51,107 bases of DNA from an uncultured Holophagaceae bacterium. Its GTDB lineage: Bacteria > Acidobacteriota > Holophagae > Holophagales > Holophagaceae. The position numbers and the translations under genes are program-made. Below, piece by piece: positions 1-8,768 of this stretch (position 1 is its first letter; every line of letters starts with the position of its first letter). The stretch covers positions 1 to 51,107 of the forward strand of contig CAIZZF010000024.1 of the NCBI GenBank assembly GCA_903937385.1. The letters run 5' to 3'. The notes below the pieces were generated by a model. That model ran no database searches and had not been told where the DNA came from. It worked only from the letters and a program-made list of their open reading frames with translations.

Positions 1-262
1 CCCCGCCCGGCCCCGCCGGGAAGAGGGTGAGGCCCGCCCCCGCACGGGCCCCAGCGACCGCCCAGCTCGTCCGCGCCGCGACGAAGGCGAAGAGCGGCCC
101 CGCCGCACCTTCGGCTCCGCCGAGCGCCCCGCCCGGCCCCGCCGGGAAGAGGGTGAGGCCCGCCCCCGCACGGGCCCCAGCGACCGCCCAGCTCGTCCGC
201 GCCGCGACGAAGGCGAAGAGCGGCCTCGCCGCACGTTCGGCTCCGCCGAGCGCCCCGCCCGG
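1..262 (+). repeat. 126-bp tandem repeat, two full copies plus a fragment
   Basis: Bases 1-126 and 127-252 are identical except at two positions, and a third copy begins at 253 and diverges after about ten bases. The period is a multiple of three and encodes a 42-residue unit in the frame beginning at base 2. The near-identity suggests a recent duplication or slippage. The array may extend left of the window. Confidence 0.9.
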
Positions 263-397
263 CCCGAAAGCCGCCCGCGTCCCGGCGGCGCGCCTGCTGG
301 CGACCGCCCCAAGCGGACCTACACTGAGGGAGCCGCGGGTCGCCCCGCACGCAAGCCGGCCCCCCGTCCCGGCAAGCCCAAGCCCCGGAAACCCTAA
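1..397 (+). CDS. C-terminal tail of an unidentified (probably RNA-binding) protein, partial
   Basis: The frame starting at base 2 is open from the left edge to TAA at 395-397. It encodes an Arg/Pro/Glu-rich low-complexity tail built from a 42-residue unit (126 bp) present twice with only two base differences, followed by a partial third copy and a basic end (RPARKPAPRPGKPKPRKP). Such charged tails are typical of bacterial rRNA pseudouridine synthases and DEAD-box helicases, and the KRTYTEG stretch near the end fits that idea, but no catalytic domain lies in the window. A second frame (27-416) is also open, as expected in very GC-rich repeats, but its Ala/Pro product looks like an artefact and would run into the start of the next gene. 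The family assignment is inference; the frame choice is fairly secure. Confidence 0.6.
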   Translation, partial: PARPRREEGEARPRTGPSDRPARPRRDEGEERPRRTFGSAERPARPRREEGEARPRTGPSDRPARPRRDEGEERPRRTFGSAERPARPESRPRPGGAPAGDRPKRTYTEGAAGRPARKPAPRPGKPKPRKP

Positions 398-421
398 GTC
401 CTTCCCTCCCCGGTGAGTTCC

Positions 422-874
422 ATGCGCCTCTTGTCCTGCCTCCTGGTGTTCCTGCCACTGGCGGCCCAGGATGCGGTCGGCTTGCCCGTTACCAGCCCAG
501 GCTTCCGGTCCCGGTTCGAGAAGGATCCCCTCACCCGGGTGCTGCTTGTTCCCCCGGGCTGCTGGGAAGGTCTGCTGCTCAACACCGCTCTTCGCCCTCC
601 TCCAGCACCCCAGCGGCGCGCCGGCCAGGCCACGGTGGAGGTATGGGACCTGGCCTACCATGAGACCCCTCGCCAGGAAGCCTTCAGCCTCTACCGGAAA
701 GACCTGCGGAGAAGCCTCATCCGGGTTATGGCACAGCCGCCCTCCCGCCACGGCGCCATCGAGCTGGGCGAGCTGATGCTCTCGGACCCGGCACACCCCG
801 AGCGGCTCGACCTGACCCGGGTGCAGTCCCTGCAGGAGCGGTTCAACCGACCGCCGGGCTCCACTCGCCGCTAG
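422..874 (+). CDS. Small exported protein of unknown function
   Basis: A 150-residue product beginning MRLLSCLLVFLPLAAQ, a short signal peptide with possible cleavage near residue 18-20, so it is probably periplasmic. The mature part contains a Trp/Cys-containing segment (VPPGCWEGLLL) and a C-terminal charged region; I recognise no family. ATG 422 is preferred over the in-frame GTG at 413 because the signal peptide starts there and a weak GGTGAG lies just upstream. It follows the preceding tail by 24 bp on the same strand and converges on the pterin dehydratase gene with only 9 bp between stop codons and no terminator. Confidence 0.65.
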   Translation: MRLLSCLLVFLPLAAQDAVGLPVTSPGFRSRFEKDPLTRVLLVPPGCWEGLLLNTALRPPPAPQRRAGQATVEVWDLAYHETPRQEAFSLYRKDLRRSLIRVMAQPPSRHGAIELGELMLSDPAHPERLDLTRVQSLQERFNRPPGSTRR

Positions 875-883
875 TCAGGACCC

Positions 884-1192
884 TCAGATGTGCTCCTGGT
901 AGAGCTTGTCCAGGGCCTGGGCCATGTCCAGGTCGCGCTGGGTGACACCACGGCTGACGTGGGTCGTGAGGATGGCCACCACCCAGCGGTAGCCGAGGGT
1001 CAGATCGGGATGGTGATTCGCCCGCTCGGCGTACTCGGCGGCGGCGACCACGAAGCCCAGACCCCGCGGGTAGGCAGAGAACACGTAGCGGCGACGGAGG
1101 GTGAGCCCGTGAGAGTCCCCCTGCGCCACCCACTCCGGGTGCAGCTGGATAAAGGCCTCGAGGGCGTCGGGACTGACCAGATCCTTGGACAT
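884..1192 (-). CDS. phhB: 4a-hydroxytetrahydrobiopterin dehydratase (PCD/DCoH family)
   Basis: A 102-residue protein, the usual length for pterin-4a-carbinolamine dehydratase, which dehydrates 4a-hydroxytetrahydropterin so the cofactor can be recycled. The family signature is visible: HHPDL at residues 60-64, and H78 in TTHVSRGVT, giving the three active-site histidines at the classic spacing. Start ATG 1192 is chosen because AGGAGTGCCG precedes it; a longer frame to 1237 would overlap the divergent reductase. No aromatic amino-acid hydroxylase is in the window, so its partner is unknown; stand-alone PCD proteins are common in bacteria. Confidence 0.88.
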   Translation of the reverse strand: MSKDLVSPDALEAFIQLHPEWVAQGDSHGLTLRRRYVFSAYPRGLGFVVAAAEYAERANHHPDLTLGYRWVVAILTTHVSRGVTQRDLDMAQALDKLYQEHI

Positions 1193-1239
1193 CGGCACTC
1201 CTGTAAGCCATCCTACAGCTGCCACCTGTGAGTTCATCC

Positions 1240-1998
1240 ATGCCCTTTGACCCTCTCCCCCTGCACGGCCGCACCGCCTTCGTCACTGGGTCCTCCCGGG
1301 GCATCGGTCGGGCCATCGCCGTGGAACTCGGTCGCTGGGGGGCGGACGTGGTGGTCCACGCCCAGAAGAACCTGGACCTGGCCGAGTCTGCTGCCGCCGA
1401 GATCCGGGCCCTGGGCCGGCGCTCCCTGGCCGTGCTGGCGGATGTGCGGGTGAAGGCCGACCTGGAGGCCGCCGCGGACCGCGTGAAGGCCGAGTTGGGG
1501 CCGGTGGACATCCTCGTGAACAACGCGGGCACCCGGCAGGACGGGCCCTTCATCCTCATGAGCGAGGAGAAGTGGGACGAGGTCATGAACGTGAACCTCC
1601 GCGGCACCGTCTACGCCACCAAGGCCTTTGTCCGGGGCATGATGGCGCGCAAGTGGGGCCGCATCGTCAACATCGTCAGTCCCACGGGCATCATCGGCAT
1701 GGCCGGCCAGACCAACTACGGTGCCAGCAAGGGCGCCGTGATCGCCCTGACCCGCAGCCTCGCCCGGGAGATGGCCCCCTTCGGAGTGCTGGTGAACGCC
1801 GTGAACCCCGGATTCATCCACACCGAGCTGACTGCGGATGTCTCCGAGGAGACCAAGCGGGAGCTGCTCTCCCCCACCATCCTCAAGCGGCAGGGCGAGC
1901 CTGAGGAAGTGGCGAGCGTGGTGGCCTTTCTCTGCTCGAACTTCTCCAGCTACATGAGCGGTCAGATCGTGAACGTGGACGGCGGATTGTGCCCTTGA
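1240..1998 (+). CDS. fabG: Short-chain dehydrogenase, 3-oxoacyl-ACP reductase (FabG) type
   Basis: A 252-residue classical SDR. The NAD(P)-binding TGSSRGIG is at 16-23 and NNAG at 94-97. The catalytic tetrad is N118, S147, Y160 and K164 (YGASK). The C-terminus [11 protein letters not shown] is typical of FabG-like reductases, which reduce 3-oxoacyl-ACP or related ketones. ATG 1240 is preferred, although GTG 1228 is in frame; neither has a strong Shine-Dalgarno. It stands alone, divergent from phhB and convergent with folD, not inside a fatty-acid cluster, so the substrate could differ from that of the housekeeping FabG. Confidence 0.8.
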   Translation: MPFDPLPLHGRTAFVTGSSRGIGRAIAVELGRWGADVVVHAQKNLDLAESAAAEIRALGRRSLAVLADVRVKADLEAAADRVKAELGPVDILVNNAGTRQDGPFILMSEEKWDEVMNVNLRGTVYATKAFVRGMMARKWGRIVNIVSPTGIIGMAGQTNYGASKGAVIALTRSLAREMAPFGVLVNAVNPGFIHTELTADVSEETKRELLSPTILKRQGEPEEVASVVAFLCSNFSSYMSGQIVNVDGGLCP

Positions 1999-2058
1999 CC
2001 GACCACTGGATCGTCGAGGTCATGCCACGCACCCATTGGATCGATGCAGGACTTCGAC

Positions 2059-2976
2059 TCAGCGCCCCTGGGCTTCGCAGGCCGTGAGGGTGTTCAGCAG
2101 CAGCCCCGCGATGGTCAGGGGCCCCACCCCGCCGGGGACGGGGGTCACGGCGGAGGCGACTTCCATGGCCTCGCCGAACCGGACGTCGCCGCAGAGGACG
2201 GCGCCCTTGGTCCGCAGGACCTCCAGCTTCCGAGGCTCGGCGGCAAAGATGCGCTCGCCCAAGGCCAGGTCCACGACTCGGTTGATGCCCACATCCAGCA
2301 CCACCGCACCGGGTTTGACCCAGGAGCCTTCTACCAGACCGGGCTGACCCACGGCGGCCACCAGCAGGTCCGCCTCCCGGCAGACCGCCGGCAGATCCCG
2401 GGTGCGGCTGTGGGCGATGGTCACCGTGGCATGCTGCTCTAACAGCATGAGGGCCATGGGCTTGCCAACGATCTCACTGCGGCCCAGCACCACGGCCCGC
2501 AGCCCCTTCAGGGCCAGGCCATGGTGGGCCAGCAGGGACATGCAGGCGGTGGGGGTGCAGGGGCGCAGTCCCGGCAGACCCTCCAGCAGCAGGCCCTGGT
2601 TCATGGGATGGAACCCGTCCACGTCCTTGGCCGGGCTGATGCGGTGCAGGGCCCGCTTGGCGTCGAGCCCCTTGGGCAGAGGCAGCTGCACCAGGATGCC
2701 GTCCACCGTGGGGTCCGCGTTCAGCCGGTCGATGAGGCCATCCACCTCGGCCTGGGGGGTGTCCGAGGCCAACCGGAACTCCAGGGACCGGATGCCCACC
2801 CGGCCACAGGCGGCGCCCTTGTTGCGGACGTAGACCTGGCTCGCCGGATCCTCGCCCACCAGCACCACGGCCAGGGCGGGTGCGCGCAGCCCCTTGGCCA
2901 GCCGGGCCTCCACCTGGAGCCGCACCTCCTCGAGCATGCGGTCCGCGTGCGCCTTGCCGTCCAGGATCGTGGCCAT
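2059..2976 (-). CDS. folD: Bifunctional methylenetetrahydrofolate dehydrogenase / cyclohydrolase
   Basis: A 305-residue FolD, the expected size, interconverting 5,10-methylene-THF and 10-formyl-THF in cytosolic one-carbon metabolism. Key features are Y49 and catalytic K53 (YVRNKGAACGRVG), VQLPLP at 96-101, PAKDVDGF at 115-122, the NADP-binding GRSEIVGKPMALMLL, and the C-terminal PGGVGPLTIAGLL. Start ATG 2976 has GGAGGAGAAGGGGG upstream; an extension to 3027 would have no support. It is convergent with the fabG-like gene, with 60 bp between stops and no obvious terminator, and divergent from the rimP operon. Confidence 0.95.
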   Translation of the reverse strand: MATILDGKAHADRMLEEVRLQVEARLAKGLRAPALAVVLVGEDPASQVYVRNKGAACGRVGIRSLEFRLASDTPQAEVDGLIDRLNADPTVDGILVQLPLPKGLDAKRALHRISPAKDVDGFHPMNQGLLLEGLPGLRPCTPTACMSLLAHHGLALKGLRAVVLGRSEIVGKPMALMLLEQHATVTIAHSRTRDLPAVCREADLLVAAVGQPGLVEGSWVKPGAVVLDVGINRVVDLALGERIFAAEPRKLEVLRTKGAVLCGDVRFGEAMEVASAVTPVPGGVGPLTIAGLLLNTLTACEAQGR

Positions 2977-3084
2977 GGTCGCCCCCTTCTCCTCCATTGA
3001 ATCCGAGGGGCCCCGACCCCTCACCAACTAAATTCGTCCGGGCAGCAGCTTGTTTCCCGCCAGGGGACTCGCCGTTATGCCGCC

Positions 3085-3113
3085 TTGAGGTTCCTGGCAA
3101 AAGGCGGTAGACT
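3085..3113 (+). promoter_or_regulatory. Sigma70-like promoter for rimP-nusA-infB
   Basis: TTGAGG (3085-3090), a 17-bp spacer, then TAGACT (3108-3113), four of six matches at each hexamer. Transcription would start near 3120, about 80 nt before the rimP start. The folD start on the other strand is 110 bp to the left. This is a prediction from sequence only. Confidence 0.55.
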
Positions 3114-3159
3114 TCAGGCTCAATTCGGCCATGGCGTCCCGTCTCGGGTGCCAAGACTG

Positions 3160-3188
3160 GGTGGGTTCGACCCACCTTTTTTGTTTTT
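3160..3188 (+). terminator. Terminator-like hairpin in the rimP leader (candidate attenuator)
   Basis: GGTGGGT (3160-3166) pairs perfectly with ACCCACC (3170-3176) around a TCG loop, followed at once by T6-G-T5. This looks like an intrinsic terminator, but it sits between the predicted promoter and the first gene of the rimP-nusA-infB operon, 15 bp before the rimP start. It could therefore attenuate the operon. Confidence 0.75.
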
Positions 3189-3202
3189 ATCCCGGAGTGT
3201 CA

Positions 3203-3772
3203 GTGGATCTGAAGAAAGTGCAGCCTCCTCTCGAGCGCCAGCTGGCCCTGCTGGGCTATGAGCTGGTGCAACTCGAGACTGCCCGCGAGGGCAAGGACGA
3301 AGTGCTGCGCCTCTACATTGACCACCTGGACGCCGAGACCAGCCGCCGCAAGGTCACCCTGGACGACTGCACGACCGCGCATGAGGGCCTCCTGCTCTGG
3401 CTCGACGTGGAGTTCCCGGACCTGCGCGAGAAGCTCGGCATCGAGGTCAGCAGCCCCGGCATGGAGCGTCCCCTGGTCAAGGCGGACCACTTCCGCCGCT
3501 TTGCCGGCCGCCTCTGCCGCGTGCAGACCGCCGCGCCCATCAACGGGCAGAAGCGCTTCAAGGGCTGGATCGGCCCCCTGGAAGGCACGAACATCACCCT
3601 GGAGGAGGACGGCGTCCTGAAGACCGTACCCCTCGAGGCGATCCAGAAGGCGCGTCTCGCGCCTTTCGACGAGGAAAAGACCCCGCGGCCCAAGCACTTG
3701 GCCGCCCGTTTCACTGAAGCACCTGATGCCGGCGGCGTAGAGACAAGCGCCGTCGAAGAAGAGGAGGCCTGA
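3203..3772 (+). CDS. rimP: Ribosome maturation factor RimP
   Basis: A 189-residue RimP, required for late 30S subunit assembly. Recognisable parts are the N-terminal domain (ALLGYELVQLE, then EVLRLYIDHL), the conserved EVSSPGMERPL, and the SH3-like C-terminal domain (FKGWIGPLEGTNITL). GTG 3203 is taken as start because GGAG lies 5 bp upstream; a second GTG at 3197 is possible. An ATG at 3131 in the same frame would add 24 residues unlike RimP and would place the leader terminator inside the gene, so it is rejected. It is first in the widespread rimP-nusA-infB operon and ends with an acidic tail containing the GAGGAGG that serves nusA. Confidence 0.9.
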   Translation: MDLKKVQPPLERQLALLGYELVQLETAREGKDEVLRLYIDHLDAETSRRKVTLDDCTTAHEGLLLWLDVEFPDLREKLGIEVSSPGMERPLVKADHFRRFAGRLCRVQTAAPINGQKRFKGWIGPLEGTNITLEEDGVLKTVPLEAIQKARLAPFDEEKTPRPKHLAARFTEAPDAGGVETSAVEEEEA

Positions 3773-3773
3773 C

Positions 3774-5093
3774 ATGGCAACGGTAGCAACGACCTTTTTT
3801 GACAGCGTGAAGATGATCGCTGCGGAAAAGGGCATCCCCGAGGAAGACGTCTTCGCGGCGGTGGAGGAAGCCCTCGCCAAGGCTGCGGACAAGTACTTCA
3901 ATGCCCAGGACTTCTACGGAAACTTCCAGGCCCAGATGGACCGGGAGACCGGCGAGTTCCACGTCTACGCCCTGAAGCAGGTCGTGGCCGAGGTCGAGGA
4001 AGAGGATCTTGAGATCAGCCTGACGGAAGCCCAGCAGCTGAACCCGGATGCCGCCGAGGGCGACACGCTCTGGCTGCCCCAGGACACCAGCCAGCTCGGC
4101 CGCATTGCCGCCCAGGCCGCCAAGCAGGTGCTGGTGCAGAAGGTCCGGGAAGCGGAGCGCGAGCGCATCTTCACTGAGTTCGCCGACCGCATCGGCGAGG
4201 TTCTGGTGGCCGAGGTCAAGCGCTTCGAGAAGAGCGCCATCATCCTTGAGATCGACCGGGTGGAAGCCATGCTCCGCCGCAGCGAGGCCCTCCGCGGGGA
4301 CCGCTTCGACAAGGGCCAGCGCATCAAGGTCGTCATCGTCAGTGTCGATCGCAGCGCCAAGGACCCGCAGGTCCAGGTCAGCCGCACCGATCCCCGGCTG
4401 CTCATCAAGCTCTTCGAGAACGAGGTGCCTGAGATCCATGACGGCACCGTGGTCATCCGGAACTGCGTCCGGGAAGCCGGGGACCGCGCCAAGGTGGCCG
4501 TCCACAGCCTCGATCCCGATGTGGATCCCGTGGGCGCCTGCGTGGGCCTCAAGGGCAGCCGCGTCCAGGCCATCATCCGCGAGCTGAAGAACGAGAAGAT
4601 CGACATCGTGCGCTACTCGGACGACTCGGCCCAGTTCATCGCCAACGCGCTGAACCCGGCCAAGGCCCTCCGCGTGAACCTGGTGGATCCTGAGGGACGC
4701 CGGGTCGAGGTCGTGGTGGACGACGAGCAGCTCAGCGTCGCCATTGGCAAGCGGGGCCAGAACGTGCGCCTCGCCGCCAAGCTGACGGGCTGGAACATCG
4801 ATGTCCGCAGTGAGTCTGACAAGCGGCGCGAAGCCGAGGCCGCCATGGGCCTGGCGCTTCCGCAGCCGGTTGCCGAAGCGGCAGAGGAAGAGGCTCCGGC
4901 CTCCTCCCTCCTTGACATCATCCAGGTCGACGGCCTGGATGCCACCCTCGCGGAGCGCCTTGCCGCCGCGGGTTATCCCGATGCCAAATCCCTCTACACT
5001 GTGACCGCCGAACAGCTCATGCAGGTGGAAGGTCTGGATCAGGATCTGGCCTTCCGTCTCATCGATGCCGTGCAGGCTCACTTCGGGGAGTAG
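3774..5093 (+). CDS. nusA: Transcription termination/antitermination factor NusA
   Basis: A 439-residue NusA that binds RNA polymerase and nascent RNA. In order: the N-terminal polymerase-binding domain (1-125), an S1 domain beginning near residue 130, two KH domains (DPVGACVGLKGSRVQAI and later LSVAIGKRGQNVRLAAKLTGW), and one helix-hairpin-helix-like acidic repeat at 385-436. E. coli NusA has two such C-terminal repeats; this one has a single copy, as do many non-proteobacterial homologues in shorter form. GAGGAGG lies 7 bp upstream, inside the end of rimP, with one base between the genes. Confidence 0.95.
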   Translation: MATVATTFFDSVKMIAAEKGIPEEDVFAAVEEALAKAADKYFNAQDFYGNFQAQMDRETGEFHVYALKQVVAEVEEEDLEISLTEAQQLNPDAAEGDTLWLPQDTSQLGRIAAQAAKQVLVQKVREAERERIFTEFADRIGEVLVAEVKRFEKSAIILEIDRVEAMLRRSEALRGDRFDKGQRIKVVIVSVDRSAKDPQVQVSRTDPRLLIKLFENEVPEIHDGTVVIRNCVREAGDRAKVAVHSLDPDVDPVGACVGLKGSRVQAIIRELKNEKIDIVRYSDDSAQFIANALNPAKALRVNLVDPEGRRVEVVVDDEQLSVAIGKRGQNVRLAAKLTGWNIDVRSESDKRREAEAAMGLALPQPVAEAAEEEAPASSLLDIIQVDGLDATLAERLAAAGYPDAKSLYTVTAEQLMQVEGLDQDLAFRLIDAVQAHFGE

Positions 5094-5151
5094 GCTGTAG
5101 TCCTGCAGCCCCTCCCTTATTCCCACCCCCAGGCCGAGGTAGTCCGCTTAC

Positions 5152-8100
5152 ATGCTGCGTATCAACCAACTCGCCAAAGAGCTCGGAGTCGCCAATCAGG
5201 AGGTCATTGAGGCCTGTGAGAAGCGTCTGGGCCTCCAAGGGAAGAGCCATAGCTCCAACCTCACCGATGACCAGGCGGATCAACTGCGCCGGGGTTTCCA
5301 GGGCAAGCAGAAGGGGGAATCCGACGCCCCTCCCCTCGCCCTGCACAAGCCCTCCGCCGCCGTCCGGATCGTCAAGGGCCCACCCGCCGCGGCCAAGGCC
5401 GAGCCGGAGCCCCTGCCTGAGCCCCCCCGGCCCGCCCCCGCGGTCCTGGTGAAGAAGGCCGAACCCCGACCCGAGGTCGAGCCCACGCCGGAGCCCCGCC
5501 CCGAGCCTGTGGTCGCCGCCGAGCCGGCCTCCCGGCCTGAGCCCGCCCCCGAAGTCAGGGCCGAGGCTCCCGCCGCAGCTGCTGAAACCGCCCCGGCCAA
5601 GCCCGTCGTGGCCACCCCGGAGCCCCAGGAGACCTTCTCCCGCCTCAAGGTGTCCTCTGGCACGCCCGCCCCGGCCCCCCGGGACGACAAGCCCGCCCGC
5701 TACATCCAGCTGCCCCCGGCCCGTCCCACGGGTCCCATGGCCCCGCGTCCGACCCAGCCCCCGGTAACCGGTGCCGCCTCCGCGCCCCTGTCCTCTGGGC
5801 CCCGCCCCGAAGCTGGCGCGCGACCCATCGTGCAGCGGCCCGGCCAGACCCCAGGCAATGTCCAGCGGTCCGGCATGCCCCAGAAGGAAAAGGCCGTCCT
5901 CCAGATGGCCACCAACACCGGCCGCGGGGAGGTTCGCCACGAGCCCCTGCCCCCGACCAATCCCACGCGGCGCCCCTACATTCCGCCCGCGATCACCGAG
6001 ATGAGGACCGAACAGGGCTACTCCCGCATCAAGATGTCGGACACCCCTGCCCCCGCCCCCCGAGTCCAGGAACCCGCCCGCTACATCCAGCTGCCCCAGG
6101 CCCGTCCTGTGGGAGGCGTGCGGCCTCAGGGACCTGGCGGACGTCCCGGCGGCCCCGGCGGCCCCAGCCGTCCCGGCATGGGCCCCAGCCGCCCTGGCAT
6201 GGGCCCCAGCCGTCCTGGCATGGGCCCCAACCGCGGTCCCGGTGGCCCCAGTCGCGGTCCCGGCGGCCCCCGTCCCGGCGGCCCCGGCCGTGGTCCCTCC
6301 CTTCCGGCCGCTGGTCCCATTGATCCCAACAGCCAGAAGGGTCCCGGTCGCGGCGCCCATCAGAGTGGCAAAAAGAAGAAGGGCGGCTACGTCCGGAGCA
6401 AGGAAGAGGAACTCGACCTCAAGCTCCGGCAGCCCCGCTCCCGCGCTCAGCAGGTCGCCGGCGAATACATCGAGGACGAGATCGGTATCGTCATGCTGTC
6501 CGAAGGCGTGACCGTCAAGGAACTCGCCGAGAAGTGCAGCCGACCCGCCAAGGATGTCGTGGCCAAGCTCCTCCACCGGGGCATCTTCGCCACCATCAAC
6601 CAGCCCCTCGACACTGAGATGGCCAAGGAGATCGCCCGTGAGTTCGGGTTCCTGGCTGACATCGTCACCTTCGAAGAGGACGTCCAGATCATGGCCGATG
6701 AGGCCGGTGAGGTGCAGGGTGAGAAGCTGCCCCGCCCCCCCGTCGTCACCATCATGGGCCACGTCGATCACGGCAAGACCTCGCTCCTGGACGCCATCCG
6801 CAAGACCAAGGTGGCTGCCGGGGAAGCCGGCGGCATCACGCAGCATGTAGGCGCCTACCACGTCGACGTGAAGGATCCCAACACGGGCCTGATGCGCCAG
6901 GTGGTCTTCCTCGACACCCCCGGTCACGAAGCCTTCACCAAGATGCGTGCCCGAGGCGCCAAGGTCACGGACATCGCCGTCCTGGTGGTGGCCGCCGATG
7001 ACGGCGTCATGCCCCAGACCGTGGAGTCCATCAACCACGCCAAGGCTGCGGACGTGCCCCTCGTGGTCGCCATCAACAAGATCGACAAGCCCGGCTCCAA
7101 TCCAGACAAGGTCCAGCAGGGCCTGCTGCAATACAGCGTCCAGACCGAAGCCTACGGCGGCGACGTGCCCGCCGTACTGGTGAGCGCCAAGACCAAGCAG
7201 GGCCTCGACGAGCTCCTGGAGACGCTGCTCCTGGTGGCTGACATGAAGGAACTCAAGGCTGTCTATGACTGTCCCGCAGCCGGGTCCATCATCGAAGGCC
7301 GTCTCGATCGCGGCCGCGGCCCCGTGGCCACGGTCCTGGTGCAGCGTGGCACCCTGCGCGCTGGCGACATCTTCGTGGCCGGTGCCACCATGGGCCGCGT
7401 CCGCGCCATGTTTGACGACCTGGGCCGCAAGGTTACGGAAGCGGGTCCGTCCAGCGCGGTGCAGATCCTCGGCTTCGAGGAAGTGCCCTCCGCCGGCGAC
7501 AACTACCAGGTGGTGGAGGACGAGCCCAAGGCCCGCACCATCGTCACCTTCCGCCAGGAGAAGGCCAAGCAGGCCGCGCAGCAGAAGCAGCGTGCCACCC
7601 TCGAGACCCTCTTCAGCACCCTCAAGGATGGCCAGGTCAAGGAGCTGCCTCTCATTATCAAGGCTGACACCCAGGGTTCTGTCGAATCCCTCGTGGGCCA
7701 GCTGGAGCGGCTCAGCACCGAGAAGGTCCGCGTGCGCATCATTCACAGCGCCGCCGGCACCGTCACCGAGAACGATGTCCTCCTTGCCGAGGCCTCCAAG
7801 GCCACCATCATCGGGTTCCACACCAAGGCCGAGAAGAAGACCATGGAGCTGGCGCGCGAGGAAGGCGTGGACCTGCGCTTCCACGACATCATCTACAAGG
7901 TGACCGAGGAGATCGAGCAGGCCATGGTCGGCCTCCTGGATGCCACCGACAAGGAGACCATCCACGGCCAGGCTGAAGTGCGCCAGCTCTTCAAGATCGG
8001 CCGCGTCGTCATCGCCGGCTCCTTCGTCACGGAAGGAAAGGTCCAGAAGAGCAACAAGGTCCGCGTGAAGCGTGGCGAGGAGACCCTCTTCGAGGGCGCC

Positions 8101-8253
8101 CTCAAGAGCCTCAAGCGCTTCAAGGAGGATGTCTCCGAGGTGAAGAACGGCCTCGACTGCGGCATCGCCATCGAGGGCTACGACGAGCTTAAGGAAGGCG
8201 ACGTGCTGGAGTTCTACAGCCGCGAGAAGGTCATCGCCACCAGCCTCAGCTGA
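5152..8253 (+). CDS. infB: Translation initiation factor IF-2
   Basis: A 1033-residue IF-2 that delivers initiator tRNA to the 30S subunit. The N-terminal IF2_N domain ([13 protein letters not shown]) is followed by a very long Pro/Arg/Gly-rich linker (about 60-415). A second IF2_N-like domain at 440-500 precedes the GTPase domain: G1 GHVDHGKTS near 536, G3 DTPGHEAF, G4 NKID, then SAK. Domains II-IV follow to the end. The linker holds an internal duplication (PARYIQLP modules near 182 and 305) and three exact SRPGMGP units. The length exceeds E. coli IF-2 (890) because of this linker. It is the last gene of rimP-nusA-infB and ends before a strong terminator. Confidence 0.97.
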   Translation: MLRINQLAKELGVANQEVIEACEKRLGLQGKSHSSNLTDDQADQLRRGFQGKQKGESDAPPLALHKPSAAVRIVKGPPAAAKAEPEPLPEPPRPAPAVLVKKAEPRPEVEPTPEPRPEPVVAAEPASRPEPAPEVRAEAPAAAAETAPAKPVVATPEPQETFSRLKVSSGTPAPAPRDDKPARYIQLPPARPTGPMAPRPTQPPVTGAASAPLSSGPRPEAGARPIVQRPGQTPGNVQRSGMPQKEKAVLQMATNTGRGEVRHEPLPPTNPTRRPYIPPAITEMRTEQGYSRIKMSDTPAPAPRVQEPARYIQLPQARPVGGVRPQGPGGRPGGPGGPSRPGMGPSRPGMGPSRPGMGPNRGPGGPSRGPGGPRPGGPGRGPSLPAAGPIDPNSQKGPGRGAHQSGKKKKGGYVRSKEEELDLKLRQPRSRAQQVAGEYIEDEIGIVMLSEGVTVKELAEKCSRPAKDVVAKLLHRGIFATINQPLDTEMAKEIAREFGFLADIVTFEEDVQIMADEAGEVQGEKLPRPPVVTIMGHVDHGKTSLLDAIRKTKVAAGEAGGITQHVGAYHVDVKDPNTGLMRQVVFLDTPGHEAFTKMRARGAKVTDIAVLVVAADDGVMPQTVESINHAKAADVPLVVAINKIDKPGSNPDKVQQGLLQYSVQTEAYGGDVPAVLVSAKTKQGLDELLETLLLVADMKELKAVYDCPAAGSIIEGRLDRGRGPVATVLVQRGTLRAGDIFVAGATMGRVRAMFDDLGRKVTEAGPSSAVQILGFEEVPSAGDNYQVVEDEPKARTIVTFRQEKAKQAAQQKQRATLETLFSTLKDGQVKELPLIIKADTQGSVESLVGQLERLSTEKVRVRIIHSAAGTVTENDVLLAEASKATIIGFHTKAEKKTMELAREEGVDLRFHDIIYKVTEEIEQAMVGLLDATDKETIHGQAEVRQLFKIGRVVIAGSFVTEGKVQKSNKVRVKRGEETLFEGALKSLKRFKEDVSEVKNGLDCGIAIEGYDELKEGDVLEFYSREKVIATSLS
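6160..6222 (+). repeat. 21-bp tandem repeat in the infB linker
   Basis: Three consecutive 21-bp units encode GPSRPGM in the IF-2 linker, differing only at synonymous positions, with a degenerate continuation to about 6300 (GPGGP-type units). A likely slippage-prone, length-variable segment. Confidence 0.85.
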
Positions 8254-8271
8254 CGCGACACACTTCCCCTG

Positions 8272-8305
8272 AATGAAAAGGACCCGCATGCGGGTCCTTT
8301 TCATT
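8272..8305 (+). terminator. Intrinsic terminator after infB
   Basis: A perfect 34-bp palindrome, AATGAAAAGGACCCGC paired with GCGGGTCCTTTTCATT, sits 18 bp after the infB stop. The A-rich and T-rich flanks are suited to termination on either strand. Confidence 0.9.
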
Positions 8306-8328
8306 GCGTTGCAGAATTACTCCGTCAC

Positions 8329-8357
8329 TTGCACACGAGTAGGCGGTCATATATGAT
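8329..8357 (+). promoter_or_regulatory. Sigma70-like promoter for the acetate uptake operon
   Basis: TTGCAC (8329-8334), a 17-bp spacer, then TATGAT (8352-8357): a strong match at both hexamers. The start site would be near 8364, leaving a leader of about 84 nt before the AAGGAGGGG ribosome-binding site of the first gene. Confidence 0.7.
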
Positions 8358-8447
8358 TTCTTCATCTACCAACCTTAAAACCACGCGATACCCCTATTCC
8401 CCACGTCGGGCCGATAGGGCACCACTTCACAAGGAGGGGCACCAGCC

Positions 8448-8768
8448 ATGAGCAGTGAGATGTATGAACTGATGCGGAACAATCCCAAGTTCCAGACGCT
8501 GGTGAAGCGCCGGGGACGCTTCGCCTGGACCATGTCTGCCATCACCCTGGTGATGTTCTATGGCTTCGTGCTCGTGGTGGCGTTCAAGCCCGCCCTGCTC
8601 GGCCGCCCCATCTCCGAAGGCTCCATGCTGACCGTCGGCGTCGTCGTCGAGTTCTTCATGTTCGTCTTCTTCTGGATCCTGACCGCGATTTACGTGGTCC
8701 GGGCCAATGGCGAGTTCGACTCGCTGACCCAGGAAATCATCAAGGAAGCCCAGAAGGAGGGCAAGTAA
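8448..8768 (+). CDS. yjcH: DUF485 inner-membrane protein (YjcH type)
   Basis: A 106-residue protein with two membrane segments (about 28-48 and 62-84), matching the DUF485 family that is almost always encoded just before the acetate symporter ActP. Its exact role is unknown; an accessory or stabilising role in acetate transport is the usual inference. A strong AAGGAGGGG precedes ATG 8448. Its TAA overlaps the actP ATG by one base, so the two are translationally coupled. In E. coli the pair follows acs; no acs lies in this window. Confidence 0.85.
   Translation: MSSEMYELMRNNPKFQTLVKRRGRFAWTMSAITLVMFYGFVLVVAFKPALLGRPISEGSMLTVGVVVEFFMFVFFWILTAIYVVRANGEFDSLTQEIIKEAQKEGK

Noticed and set aside
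27-416. Open frame encoding an Ala/Pro-rich 129-residue product
   Set aside because: It is an alternate frame of the GC-rich tandem repeat; the base-2 frame gives a charged tail with a proper stop before the next gene.
3159-3176. tRNA T-arm-like sequence GGTTCGACCC near the rimP start, reminiscent of metY in E. coli
   Set aside because: Stem and loop lengths do not fit a T-arm and there is no acceptor or anticodon stem; it is a terminator-type hairpin.
3131-3202. Upstream ATG extending RimP by 24 residues
   Set aside because: The extension does not look like RimP and would contain the terminator hairpin at 3160-3188.
5059-8304. 1081-codon open frame antisense to infB
   Set aside because: A shadow of a GC-rich coding strand; composition is Gly/Leu/Asp/His-rich with no domain, while infB on the other strand is unambiguous.
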